Of a stretch of 44,827 nucleotides of DNA, positions 9,801-15,863 are shown in pieces. Source of the stretch: an uncultured Pirellulaceae bacterium (lineage in GTDB: Bacteria > Planctomycetota > Planctomycetia > Pirellulales > Pirellulaceae). The notes beneath the pieces were generated by a model that saw only the letters and a list, made by a program, of their open reading frames with translations, was not told the origin of the DNA and made no database searches. Within the stretch, counting starts at the first letter, position 1. Each line of letters opens with the position of its first letter. The position numbers and the translations under genes are program-made. The DNA is taken from contig CALCJM010000080.1 in NCBI GenBank assembly GCA_937967505.1, positions 1-44,827 on the forward strand, read 5' to 3'.

Positions 9801-9937
9801 GCACGTACGTGTTCGAATATTCGGTACGCGTGCAGCACCAGGGCCAATATCAAACCGGCATCGCCGCAGTGCAATGCATGTACGCGCCGGAATTCAACAG
9901 TCATTCAAACTCGGTCGCAATCAACGTGGGGAAGTAA
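3857..9937 (+). CDS. large alpha-2-macroglobulin family protein with thioester
   Basis: A 2026-residue exported protein. The ATG is preceded by CGAGG, and residues 1-30 form a signal peptide (GWIIGLFCISFLGVGLLLA). The N-terminal ~330 residues are helical with repeat-like character. An MG2-type domain follows, with the hallmark DRSIYRPGQTVHFKG at about 600, then further macroglobulin domains. A low-complexity Met/Gly/Ala/Ser-rich stretch at about 1170-1250 is the likely bait or linker region. The alpha-2-macroglobulin domain begins near 1260 (NETAFFFPDLRT), and the thioester motif C-S-E-Q has Cys1493 and Gln1496 in place. A Trp-rich insert near residue 740 (NWWYWRCWWMPR) is conspicuous. In this family the thioester traps attacking proteases, and bacterial members guard the periplasm or surface. 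The usual partner PBP1C is not beside it. Its 3' end overlaps the convergent GTPase gene by 17 bp. Confidence 0.93.
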   Translation: MRSLTGWIIGLFCISFLGVGLLLANSGGFAPDENEASTDRQRLWGQIAQAQKDKLPQTAMKLLEAVYQSAMADQVWPEAVRAMCQKISVEAAINQPATPFALKKLIERAGEVPDELKPMTNALLASGFHQYYRSNRWRFAQRSQTVAPVGDDFETWDLKTILDAIDSSFRKALEGRETLKKIPVAEYDQLLRAGNVDDAHRPTVFDFVANEAIAFYALDEHIVRQQNAFDLSADSPVLSNVDEFIDWKPGTDDSADFLLRAVRLYQELLVFHRTDADPTAFLDTDLNRIVFANRVAAGEEKTARYRAILKRFANTHASHELSCRALALLSTSYFADQQYGLAHRYASTGMKRFPGSNGGMTCAGLIDQIERPELSLSVEHTWNAAEPQFSASYRNLDKVHFRLIKFDYLKWQFGRYGSPDNLDVQQRKSLRQRPAIKSWSVELEQTEEFASNEQALMAPLDIPPGTYLLLASGKPGFDGDDNFLLVKQIWRSDLACVERGSNASEGLTGQVFDAVSGKPIKGVNVRFDVWKHDGRNSRMELAGNTTTDADGNYKFNSPRGQTRIILTHGDQKLGFVSSQRSYINRQNGLTTRTHYFTDRSIYRPGQTVHFKGICTQSNRRTDKYVVSPNRKVTVELRDMNNQIIEKQTFRSNEFGSFSGSFTAPTNSATGRMRLQSRNGMAHFRVEEYKRPKFRVEIKRPTRAFALGEMVSLTGTATAYTGASIDGAKVSYRVVRTMRYPNWWYWRCWWMPRDEGQQQLANGTLETKADGSFEIKFKADPDKSADATGQPVFRFQVFADVTDNAGETRSTSQVMNLGFTSLKASIKTKEWLTTADPSALEIATTTLDGKYLSAKGALKIYALTSPAAVNRARFDNNRYRFARGVSNARTGTPDLSVYRQWATGELIAQEQLETNQQGAAKFEKVLAAGAYKAVFETSDTNGNTVTAETYMLVVDLAAKTFDMKIPDHFLAAKSSWQPGETFEAIWGTGYKQGRAWVEIFHRGQLVKSWWTTAGRTLEHLKIPIEEKHRGGLSLSITFVRENRLYSHHHRIEVPWDNKKFSVRWEHFVSNLQPGGRETWTAVVSPLTSATDGSTETESSTIELSAIEMVAAMYDSSLDQYARHSWNQNIGDFYRSNYFRTQKFSNEFGGFRALSNIRWKKSRGGKGRFYRSYRSELMPYWQTGMPFGGMRKGGRAMLEAQSYAVPSMQPSPLMQAGETSSLAGVAAAPARMNDQAGLSRSEAESGEQAGDIAPIDLSQVAIRKNLNETAFFFPDLRTEKNGEVRIEFEVPEALTTWKFMGLAHDAELRTGMLIDEMTTSKDLMVQPNPPRFLRAGDRILFPVKVVNQSDKAQTGSVQLMLKDGFNEDDLNKTFGNAEFGQTFDVPARESRTYTFELAVPDFAGVVVYKAVAGNALVSDGEEGFLPVLSRRILVTESLPLPIRGNQRRTFDFSALEKMDASDSLKNQALTVQMTSNPSWYALLALPTLMEFPHECSEQSFNRLYANALGHHIVNSNDRINTIFQQWRGTDALDSPLEKNDDLRNVMIAESPWLANGKDESQARRNIGKLFDANRMQNEISRISNRLRQMQLSDGAWPWFPGGRANDYLTLYIATGYGRLRKMGVSVDMQPAFKAIDRLDWWMDRKYQQLKRDGRLDNQNLDSTDTLYLYGRTFYLKEKPVAAQYKPAFDYFTGQAREHWHTLGARQSEGHVAIALKRLGDARTPLAIMKSLTERALTDDEMGQFWREEANRWFWYRAPIETQAVMIEAFDEVLDDQKSVEELKVWLLKQKQTQAWKTTKSTADAVYALLLRGKDPLDSSKLVSVKIADTMIEPDNVEAGTGFYEQRFEGSGIKSAMRRIEVNKSDDGIAWGSIHWQYLEDVGKIKPYEGTPLTIKKGLFLKKNTDEGQKLTPLPARVSVGDELVTRVEMRVDRDMEYVHLKDYRGSGTEPVNVLSRYKSQDGLWYYESTRDTASHFFIDYLPRGTYVFEYSVRVQHQGQYQTGIAAVQCMYAPEFNSHSNSVAINVGK

Positions 9938-11048
9938 GTTTGCGCAGTGCCTTTAACCAGTCCACTTGCGATGTCGTGACAGGATAGGCTTGACCGGTTT
10001 CGGGCGTTTCAGAACAAAGCGTCCTACTGATTGTCGCGAGCAATGCTTTGATGCCTGTTCCGGTGGTCGCCGAAGTTGTCACGCACACGGCGTGTGGGTG
10101 TGCGGAACGGGCCAACCGAATTGTTTGTTGCAGAGAATCCGGCGTGATCAAATCTGATTTATTGATTAGTACAATATCGGGTTCAATATCAGGTTCAACC
10201 GGGAAACCCGGATTGCCGGACAGCGTTGGTGAAAACCGGATCGAGTCACAGTCTGCCGCATCGACTACCCCGATGATGACATCAGCCTGATCGATCATTC
10301 GTACCGCGCTTTCAATTCCCAGCGTTTCAATCTGATTGTCGGTCTGGCGCAGCCCGGCAGTGTCGTTGAATTCGACCGGCCAGCCGTCGATCGCAGATCC
10401 TGCGGAAACCACATCGCGTGTTGTTCCCGGCATCGGGTTTACGATTGCGCGTTCAAACCCCAGCACTCGATTAATCAAACTGCTTTTGCCTGCATTGGGG
10501 CGCCCACAAAAAACGATCGATCGCGTGCGGTGAAAATTCAGGCCAAACGACGCATGAGCCAGCATGGCGTCGATGGCTTGCTGCTGTTTGACTGGTTCAA
10601 GATCAGGAAGTTGTCGGACTGTTTCGGGAAAGCATCGCCATTGCTCCAACAACAGCAATGCCACCCGTTCGGTGGTTGCCCGGTTGAGCAACTGTTCAAT
10701 TTCATTGCGAAAATTAACATCGACATGGTCGGTCGCACCATCAACGGTTTGCATTTCCGTCGCGCCCTGCGAACCAAGGTCTGTAGAAATGGCGTCGATC
10801 ACCGCCTGAGATCCGTGGCATTGGATTTCGTAGCGGTCATCACCTGTACGCACGACCAATAAATCCTCACCCGTTGATTTCCAGATACCGTAGATGATCG
10901 CATGTTCAATCTCGGCGAGTGGCTGGCCTGCCACCGGTGTAAAACAGGAATCAACGGCCTGCGCGATGCCGGGGCCGCCGACGGCGATTACCGCAATCGC
11001 GCCGCGCCCCCGAGGGGTCAGTATCGAATAAAACAGGCTCTTTCTCAT
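9921..11048 (-). CDS. short MnmE/TrmE-like GTPase lacking the C-terminal Cys domain
   Basis: A 375-residue protein related to the tRNA-modification GTPase MnmE, which usually has about 450. The N-terminal folate-binding-like domain opens with SILTPRGRGAIAVIAVGG. The GTPase part has G1 GRPNAGKSS (182-190), G2 GTTRD (208-212), G3 DTAG (229-232), G4 NKSD (296-299) and G5 TSA (325-327). The middle helical domain is short, and only ~48 residues follow G5, with no C-terminal C-x-G-K motif, so the catalytic Cys of MnmE is missing. It follows coaX by 6 bp and is the last gene of the rpmA-obg-coaX unit. Its end overlaps the macroglobulin gene tail-to-tail. Either it is a paralog with another GTPase role, or MnmE function has been split or lost; the first is more likely. 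I withhold the symbol mnmE for that reason. Confidence 0.8.
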   Translation of the reverse strand: MRKSLFYSILTPRGRGAIAVIAVGGPGIAQAVDSCFTPVAGQPLAEIEHAIIYGIWKSTGEDLLVVRTGDDRYEIQCHGSQAVIDAISTDLGSQGATEMQTVDGATDHVDVNFRNEIEQLLNRATTERVALLLLEQWRCFPETVRQLPDLEPVKQQQAIDAMLAHASFGLNFHRTRSIVFCGRPNAGKSSLINRVLGFERAIVNPMPGTTRDVVSAGSAIDGWPVEFNDTAGLRQTDNQIETLGIESAVRMIDQADVIIGVVDAADCDSIRFSPTLSGNPGFPVEPDIEPDIVLINKSDLITPDSLQQTIRLARSAHPHAVCVTTSATTGTGIKALLATISRTLCSETPETGQAYPVTTSQVDWLKALRKLTSPR

Positions 11049-11054
11049 ACGCGC

Positions 11055-11876
11055 TCAACCTGCCTGCTCGCTGGCCAGAATTTGCTGACCAATTGCCAAT
11101 GCTCCCTGTGGCACCAGCTGCGGTTCGAGGTGCCATGTTTGGGTCATTTCATCAGGCAGCAGGCACAGCATACTCGTTGCGCTGCCGCCTGTGATGCAGA
11201 CGTGTGCAGCGGGGTGCTGCATTTCCAGCTGATTGACAATGCCTGCCACGGCGTGGGCTTGGGCGCGGACGAGACCGTTGGCAATCGCGGATTCGGTCGT
11301 CGTTCCGAGAATGGTGTGGGGCTTATCGGCCGTTTCACCGGGAGAAACTAAGGGCAGTGCCGGAGTCGCCCGACCAAGGATGGCGGCACTTGAATCAGCC
11401 CCCGGAAAAATCAGACCACCTTCGAAACGAGCGGTACCTTGGGGCGATAACGCGACCAGATCAATGGTCACCGCCGTCCCCGCATCGACGACGATAATGT
11501 GAGAGCCATTTGAGTTGGCATGGGGCATGTATTTGACAACGGCGGACCAGGCCGCAACCAATCGATCAATGCCGACGGTGTCACGATAGGAATCAATCAC
11601 ATCCAGTGGCACCCGCCGGCGCGTGATGCTTTCCACTCGATCGTTAGGGTGATTGCGCTCAATCCAATCAACCAGTTTGGAGAATGCGGGCGGGTTGACG
11701 CTGACAACAGACCAAAAAAGATGTTCGCCTGGATTGAGCGACGGCAGTTGTTGTTCCAATACTTTCGGGAAATCGCAAGGTGTCGCTTCGGAGGTGTGCG
11801 GTAGCCGAATCAGAGTTTCGCCGGCAAGTAATTTCGTGGCACTATTGCCAATATCGACTGCGATGATCTGCATCAT
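11055..11876 (-). CDS. coaX: type III pantothenate kinase
   Basis: Catalyses ATP-dependent phosphorylation of pantothenate, the first step of coenzyme A synthesis, in the cytoplasm. The 273-residue protein has the ASKHA-fold motifs of CoaX: the N-terminal phosphate loop IAVDIGNSATK, the VGIDRLVAAW region (catalytic Asp and Arg), the second phosphate motif DAGTAVTIDLV, and the EGGLIFPG segment near the monovalent-cation site. Length is typical (about 250-275). There are two adjacent ATGs; the first (11876) directly abuts the obg stop codon with no gap, which implies translational coupling. The second Met (11873) is equally possible as the start. Confidence 0.93.
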   Translation of the reverse strand: MMQIIAVDIGNSATKLLAGETLIRLPHTSEATPCDFPKVLEQQLPSLNPGEHLFWSVVSVNPPAFSKLVDWIERNHPNDRVESITRRRVPLDVIDSYRDTVGIDRLVAAWSAVVKYMPHANSNGSHIIVVDAGTAVTIDLVALSPQGTARFEGGLIFPGADSSAAILGRATPALPLVSPGETADKPHTILGTTTESAIANGLVRAQAHAVAGIVNQLEMQHPAAHVCITGGSATSMLCLLPDEMTQTWHLEPQLVPQGALAIGQQILASEQAG

Positions 11877-12935
11877 TCACTCGCTTGCCTGAGCCTCGGC
11901 GATGGTATCCGATTTTGCTTTGGCCAGTTCTGCTTCGAGCACCTTGCGGTGTTCGGTGATCATCTGGGCGATCCGGTTGACCAGCGGCGGCAATCCCTGC
12001 CCCGTGACGGCTGAAATTAACATTACTTCACCGTCGGTTTCTTCTTTCAGCTGTTGGACAATTTCTTCGGCCCCGGGGAGTTCAGCCTTGCTGACCACAA
12101 TCAACTCGGGACGCACGCCCAGTGCTTTGTTGTATTGCACCAGTTCGTTGCGGATCGCGTGGTAGTTTTTGACGGGGTCACTTTGATCCATCGGCATCGG
12201 TTCGACCAGGTGAACCAGCACGCCGGCGCGTTCGATGTGTTTCAGAAAGTCGTGGCCCAGGCCAATGCCTTCGGCCGCCCCTTCGATCAGTCCCGGAATG
12301 TCCGCCATGATGAAGGAACGGTCGAGGTCGATATTAACCTGTCCGAGATTGGGATACTTGGTGGTGAACGGGTAGTCGGCGATTTCGGGCCGAGCCGCCG
12401 ACAGGCGTGAAAGCAATGTGCTTTTGCCTGCGTTGGGCAATCCGATCACGCCGACATCGGCAATGACTTTCAATTCCAGAATCAGAGGCTTGATCTCACC
12501 GGCCGCTCCTTGAGTCGCTTGTCGCGGTGCCTGATTGGTGGAAGATTTAAAGCGTGTATTTCCGCGTCCTCGTTTCCCACCGCGCGCGGCGATGACGGAA
12601 TCGCCGGGGTTGGCTAGGTCCTTGATGACGATTTTGTTTTCGGCGTCGATGATGACGGTGCCCGGTGGCACGTTGATGATGGTGTCTTCAGCGTTGGCGC
12701 CGTGTTTGCCGTACCCCTGTCCATTGGCACCGTTGCCGCCACGAATATGGTGTCGGTGTGCAAATTCGGCAAGGCTATTGACGCCTTTTTTGGCGACGAT
12801 GATCACGCTGCCGCCGTTGCCGCCATCGCCACCATCGGGACCGCCGCGCGGTACGTATTTCTCACGGCGGAAACTCATGCACCCGTGTCCGCCGCGACCG
12901 GCGATGGCTTCAATTTTGACGCGATCAACAAACAT
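11877..12935 (-). CDS. obg: Obg family GTPase (ribosome assembly)
   Basis: Essential GTPase of 50S subunit assembly. The 352-residue protein has the glycine-rich Obg domain first (residues 1-158: FVDRVKIEAIAGRGGHG, then GGPDGGDGGNGG), then the G domain with G1 GLPNAGKST (about 166-174), G3 DIPGLIEGA and a G4-like region VVSKAEL. G4 reads S-K-A-E instead of N-K-x-D, a variant worth noting though Obg proteins are variable here. No OCT domain follows, as in Gram-negative Obg. It ends in a short Ala/Glu/Lys-rich tail. Between rpmA and this gene lies a terminator-like hairpin, so part of the obg transcription may come from its own promoter. The stop codon abuts coaX. Confidence 0.95.
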   Translation of the reverse strand: MFVDRVKIEAIAGRGGHGCMSFRREKYVPRGGPDGGDGGNGGSVIIVAKKGVNSLAEFAHRHHIRGGNGANGQGYGKHGANAEDTIINVPPGTVIIDAENKIVIKDLANPGDSVIAARGGKRGRGNTRFKSSTNQAPRQATQGAAGEIKPLILELKVIADVGVIGLPNAGKSTLLSRLSAARPEIADYPFTTKYPNLGQVNIDLDRSFIMADIPGLIEGAAEGIGLGHDFLKHIERAGVLVHLVEPMPMDQSDPVKNYHAIRNELVQYNKALGVRPELIVVSKAELPGAEEIVQQLKEETDGEVMLISAVTGQGLPPLVNRIAQMITEHRKVLEAELAKAKSDTIAEAQASE

Positions 12936-12972
12936 GATCGATGGACCGTTTCAGTTACCTAGTTCCACTGCA

Positions 12973-13016
12973 TAAAAAAACCGCCGTGCAGCAACGAAGG
13001 CAATGCAAGGCGGTTG
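12973..13016 (-). terminator. intrinsic terminator (or attenuator) after rpmA
   Basis: Read on the minus strand: AACCGCC, a ~23-nt loop, GGCGGTT, then a run of seven T. It sits 28 bp after the rpmA stop and 37 bp before obg, both in the same direction, so it either ends rpmA mRNA or sets a lower level for obg-coaX. Confidence 0.7.
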
Positions 13017-13043
13017 TTGAGCTTTTACTTTTTTCGGCGTGAC

Positions 13044-13301
13044 TTACGCCTCGGCTGCCGCCGGAACCACATTGATGCGGCGACCTTTGCGGTCGAACAT
13101 AATGTGACCATCAACCAACGCAAACAAAGTGTAGTCTTTGCCTTGACCGACGCCTTTGCCGGGGTGCCAGCGGTTGCCAACCTGACGAATCAAAATGTTG
13201 CCTGCAACAACTTTCTCGCCACCGAATTTCTTGACTCCACGTCGTTGGGCGTTTGAATCGCGACCGTTGCGACTGGAACCCTGCCCTTTTTTATGAGCCA
13301 T
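13044..13301 (-). CDS. rpmA: 50S ribosomal protein L27
   Basis: 85-residue ribosomal protein at the peptidyl-transferase region of the large subunit. It begins [17 protein letters not shown], the nearly invariant N-terminus of L27, and has [20 protein letters not shown] in the core; length matches the family. A good ribosome site (GAGGAAACA) precedes the ATG. L27 normally follows rplU (L21); here the upstream gene is an unrelated secreted protein, so L21 is elsewhere. The N-terminus lacks the cleavable extension seen in Firmicutes. Confidence 0.97.
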   Translation of the reverse strand: MAHKKGQGSSRNGRDSNAQRRGVKKFGGEKVVAGNILIRQVGNRWHPGKGVGQGKDYTLFALVDGHIMFDRKGRRINVVPAAAEA

Positions 13302-13421
13302 TGTTTCCTCGTATTATCTTCTTTTGCGTGAAAGCCAGAATAAATTGGCCTGTGATTGATATGTTCAGGGATCGGCAGACCAACGGAACGTCTATAGTCT
13401 GGCCCGGCCAGGTCGCAGATT

Positions 13422-14720
13422 TTAGCGATAGATCCAGAAGGAATCAAGACTCTTAATAAAGCGAATTCCTTCTTCGTGTGGCTCCCAGAACTGGTATTTC
13501 AGGTCGATCAGGAAGGATCTGCCGTCCGTCTGGAATGTCCACTTGCGCCCCTCAATGAGTGCTTCAACGGCGGTGTCTTCGTCCACATTGATGCCGGTGG
13601 ATTGCAATTGTTCGGCAAGTTTCCCCGGTAAGCGGCCTTTGTCCATAATCGGAATCAGTGGCGAAGTGAAATCTCGCAGGTTAAACATGGCGTCCATTTC
13701 AGCCCGCAGAATATCCCGATTGGAATTTGGGTTGTCTTCCAGCACGCTCAACACGGGGCCGGGTAAGTCATAGCGGCGGGTGATCAGCACCTGTTTTTGC
13801 GGGTCATCGACCAGTGGAATGCCGAAATCGATCTCGTCGTCCTCTTCGTCGATTGCGTCGCCAGGCCGCCAGAAGTTAAGCTGAATGTTCTTGCGTTTGA
13901 TCGTGATCTGATCACCGTTGCGTTCGATGCGATAGGCGTTCGTGAACCCCTCCACGAACACGCTGACGAAGTCAATTTTCGGGTTTACATCGGTCCAAAT
14001 GGCAACGCCCCAGACACCGGTATTGGTGCCGTCCTGCACCGGTTGAATCGATGCTTTGGAAAGCTGGGTGGCGTCAAACAGCGGAATTGCAGGGTCTTCG
14101 CGCTGCTGGATTTTCAGCGCCAGCACCGGGTTAAATTCGTCCGGGTAGATTGATTTGGTGTACTTACGCGTGAGATCACCATAAACCCAACCCTCGAGGG
14201 TCAAACGCGGCAGAAAATTCTGCTTGGCAGTCGATTGCCCTTTTCGCAAGTCTTTGGTCAGATGTTCGAATTCGGGATTCTGTTTCACCTCTTCAAAGCT
14301 GAGGCTTTTTCCCATGTTGCGTACGCGGTAAACCATGTACCAAACGTTTTGCGAGGAACCGTCGCCGATGTCGATTTTTGCCTGACGCAGTCCGGTAAAA
14401 GCAAATTCATATTCCCACACATCCCGAAAAAATACGACACGTTGTGCAAGCCCGTGCAGCGTTTCTTTGGTGGATCGCAATTTGGGCTGATAGGCTTGCG
14501 CTTTCAGTTGGGGCATCGGGGCCGGCAAAGAAAATGTATCTCGGGCGTTGAGCGCCGATGGCACCACTTTAAGGACACCATTGGCCAAACGACGACCGCC
14601 GGGGCCAGGATCGACCTGAGCCGCAGAGGTTGAACATATCGCGACCAGGAATCCAAGAGCCGAAGCTGTTTTCAAAATGAATGTCATTGATGAAACAGTT
14701 CGCCGACACTGATGGGCCAT
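13422..14720 (-). CDS. secreted hypothetical protein
   Basis: Starts considered are ATG 14720 (MAHQCRRTVSSMTFIL) and ATG 14687 (MTFILKTASALGF); an open start at 14795 adds a non-signal-like head. Both chosen starts put a signal peptide at the N-terminus ending near CSTSAAQ. The mature part (~395 residues) has no motif I recognise; it is rich in Asp, Arg and Pro and of mixed helix/strand character, with a conserved-looking WEYEFAFTGLRQAKIDIGDG stretch. I think homologs occur in other planctomycetes. It is probably periplasmic. It stands 120 bp upstream of rpmA in the same direction, but no link in function is implied. Confidence 0.7.
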   Translation of the reverse strand: MAHQCRRTVSSMTFILKTASALGFLVAICSTSAAQVDPGPGGRRLANGVLKVVPSALNARDTFSLPAPMPQLKAQAYQPKLRSTKETLHGLAQRVVFFRDVWEYEFAFTGLRQAKIDIGDGSSQNVWYMVYRVRNMGKSLSFEEVKQNPEFEHLTKDLRKGQSTAKQNFLPRLTLEGWVYGDLTRKYTKSIYPDEFNPVLALKIQQREDPAIPLFDATQLSKASIQPVQDGTNTGVWGVAIWTDVNPKIDFVSVFVEGFTNAYRIERNGDQITIKRKNIQLNFWRPGDAIDEEDDEIDFGIPLVDDPQKQVLITRRYDLPGPVLSVLEDNPNSNRDILRAEMDAMFNLRDFTSPLIPIMDKGRLPGKLAEQLQSTGINVDEDTAVEALIEGRKWTFQTDGRSFLIDLKYQFWEPHEEGIRFIKSLDSFWIYR

Positions 14721-15194
14721 ATCAAAACCAGAAAGTAACAGTTGCGAAAATGAAATAACGTGTCGATTGCCGACGGCAGTGCTTTTGTGAGACACATGCC
14801 CATTTTGCCATGGGATGGCTCACGAGCGACCGACAGGTCGAACTTCGACGTGTTGGGAAATTATAGTTGAGTATCTGTTTTATCGTAAGATTTTTGGACC
14901 CGCCGCTAGAATTACGCTCATTTCCAAGCCAATTGGGCGGAAATCAACCGGCCGGACTCTGCGGGCTGGTGGGGTTATGCTGTTTGCATCTGTGAATTGG
15001 TTGATTTGGCATCGGTCACGGAAGCTCAGGCCGCGAATTTCCCGAGGGGGAATTGATTCCACGCGCCCGGCCCTACCGGCACTTTCACCGTCGCGGATTG
15101 ACGCTGGGGCGGCAGCGGCAAACAATCTATGCTTTGGCAAAGGCCGTTGATCGGCAATCTACTTATTTTCTCCGGCTCTCACTTGCACTCCAGT
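14721..15194. other. intergenic region between divergent genes
   Basis: About 470 bp between the secreted protein (-) and the membrane protein (+). It must hold both promoters. I see short inverted repeats (CGACAGGTCGAACTTCGACG near 14830) but no convincing gene, tRNA or terminator. The in-frame extension of the membrane protein to 15129 is open but lacks a good start. Confidence 0.4.
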
Positions 15195-15845
15195 ATGGAT
15201 CCTCTCCACTTTTGCATCGCGATGGTTCCGTTGGCCGTGTATCTATTGATGCTGGGGCTGTTGAACCTGCGACCGACACCGTTTGTGACATCTGGCGCCC
15301 GGGACGCGGCGGCGGTCGGCATTGGTATATCGGGGCTGGTCATCGCAGGGCCGATGGAACTGTTTATGCCGCAGGCGGCTGCCTCTCACTACGGTGCTAC
15401 CGTGTGGCTGATCATGCTGGTGTTCTATGGGTTGCTGGTTACGCTGACGGTCCTGTTGATGAGAACGCGTATCGTGATTTACAACATCACCCCGGAGCAA
15501 CTGCGGCCGCTGCTAACGGATGTCGCGAAAAAGCTTGATAGTTCATCACGCTGGTCCGGTGAAAGTTTGTTGATCCCCTCCCGGAAAATTCATTTGCACC
15601 TCGAAACGGTCCACTGGTGCAAAAATATTCAACTGGTCGCCAGTGGAAACGACCAAAGCTACGAAGGTTGGCGATTGCTGGAACGCAAACTCAAACAGTC
15701 CGTGGCCGATGTTGAGGTCGGTCCGAATCTGTTTTCATTTCCACTGTTGGTTGTTTCATCGGTGCTGGCGGCGGTTACGCTGGTCTGGATGCTGCTGGAC
15801 AAGGAGGCCGTTGTTTCCGCATTTAAAAATATGAGCGAATTCTGA
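15195..15845 (+). CDS. conserved planctomycete membrane protein
   Basis: The start is placed at ATG 15195 (MDPLHFCIAMVPLAVYLL) rather than 15129, because the membrane segment then sits at the N-terminus. The 216-residue protein has hydrophobic segments at about 4-22, 36-55 and 67-87, a soluble central part of ~85 residues (IVIYNITPEQLRPLLTDVAK, then a strand-rich stretch) and a last helix near 180-200. No catalytic motif is visible. I associate this architecture with a conserved planctomycete family of unknown role. It ends 18 bp before the redoxin/copper enzyme, so they may be co-transcribed. Confidence 0.75.
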   Translation: MDPLHFCIAMVPLAVYLLMLGLLNLRPTPFVTSGARDAAAVGIGISGLVIAGPMELFMPQAAASHYGATVWLIMLVFYGLLVTLTVLLMRTRIVIYNITPEQLRPLLTDVAKKLDSSSRWSGESLLIPSRKIHLHLETVHWCKNIQLVASGNDQSYEGWRLLERKLKQSVADVEVGPNLFSFPLLVVSSVLAAVTLVWMLLDKEAVVSAFKNMSEF

Positions 15846-15863
15846 TCGGGATGGTTTAGGGCA

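Noticed and set aside
9278..9904. 208-codon minus-strand frame inside the macroglobulin gene
   Set aside because: Antisense to a clear coding frame; no family text, basic shadow composition.
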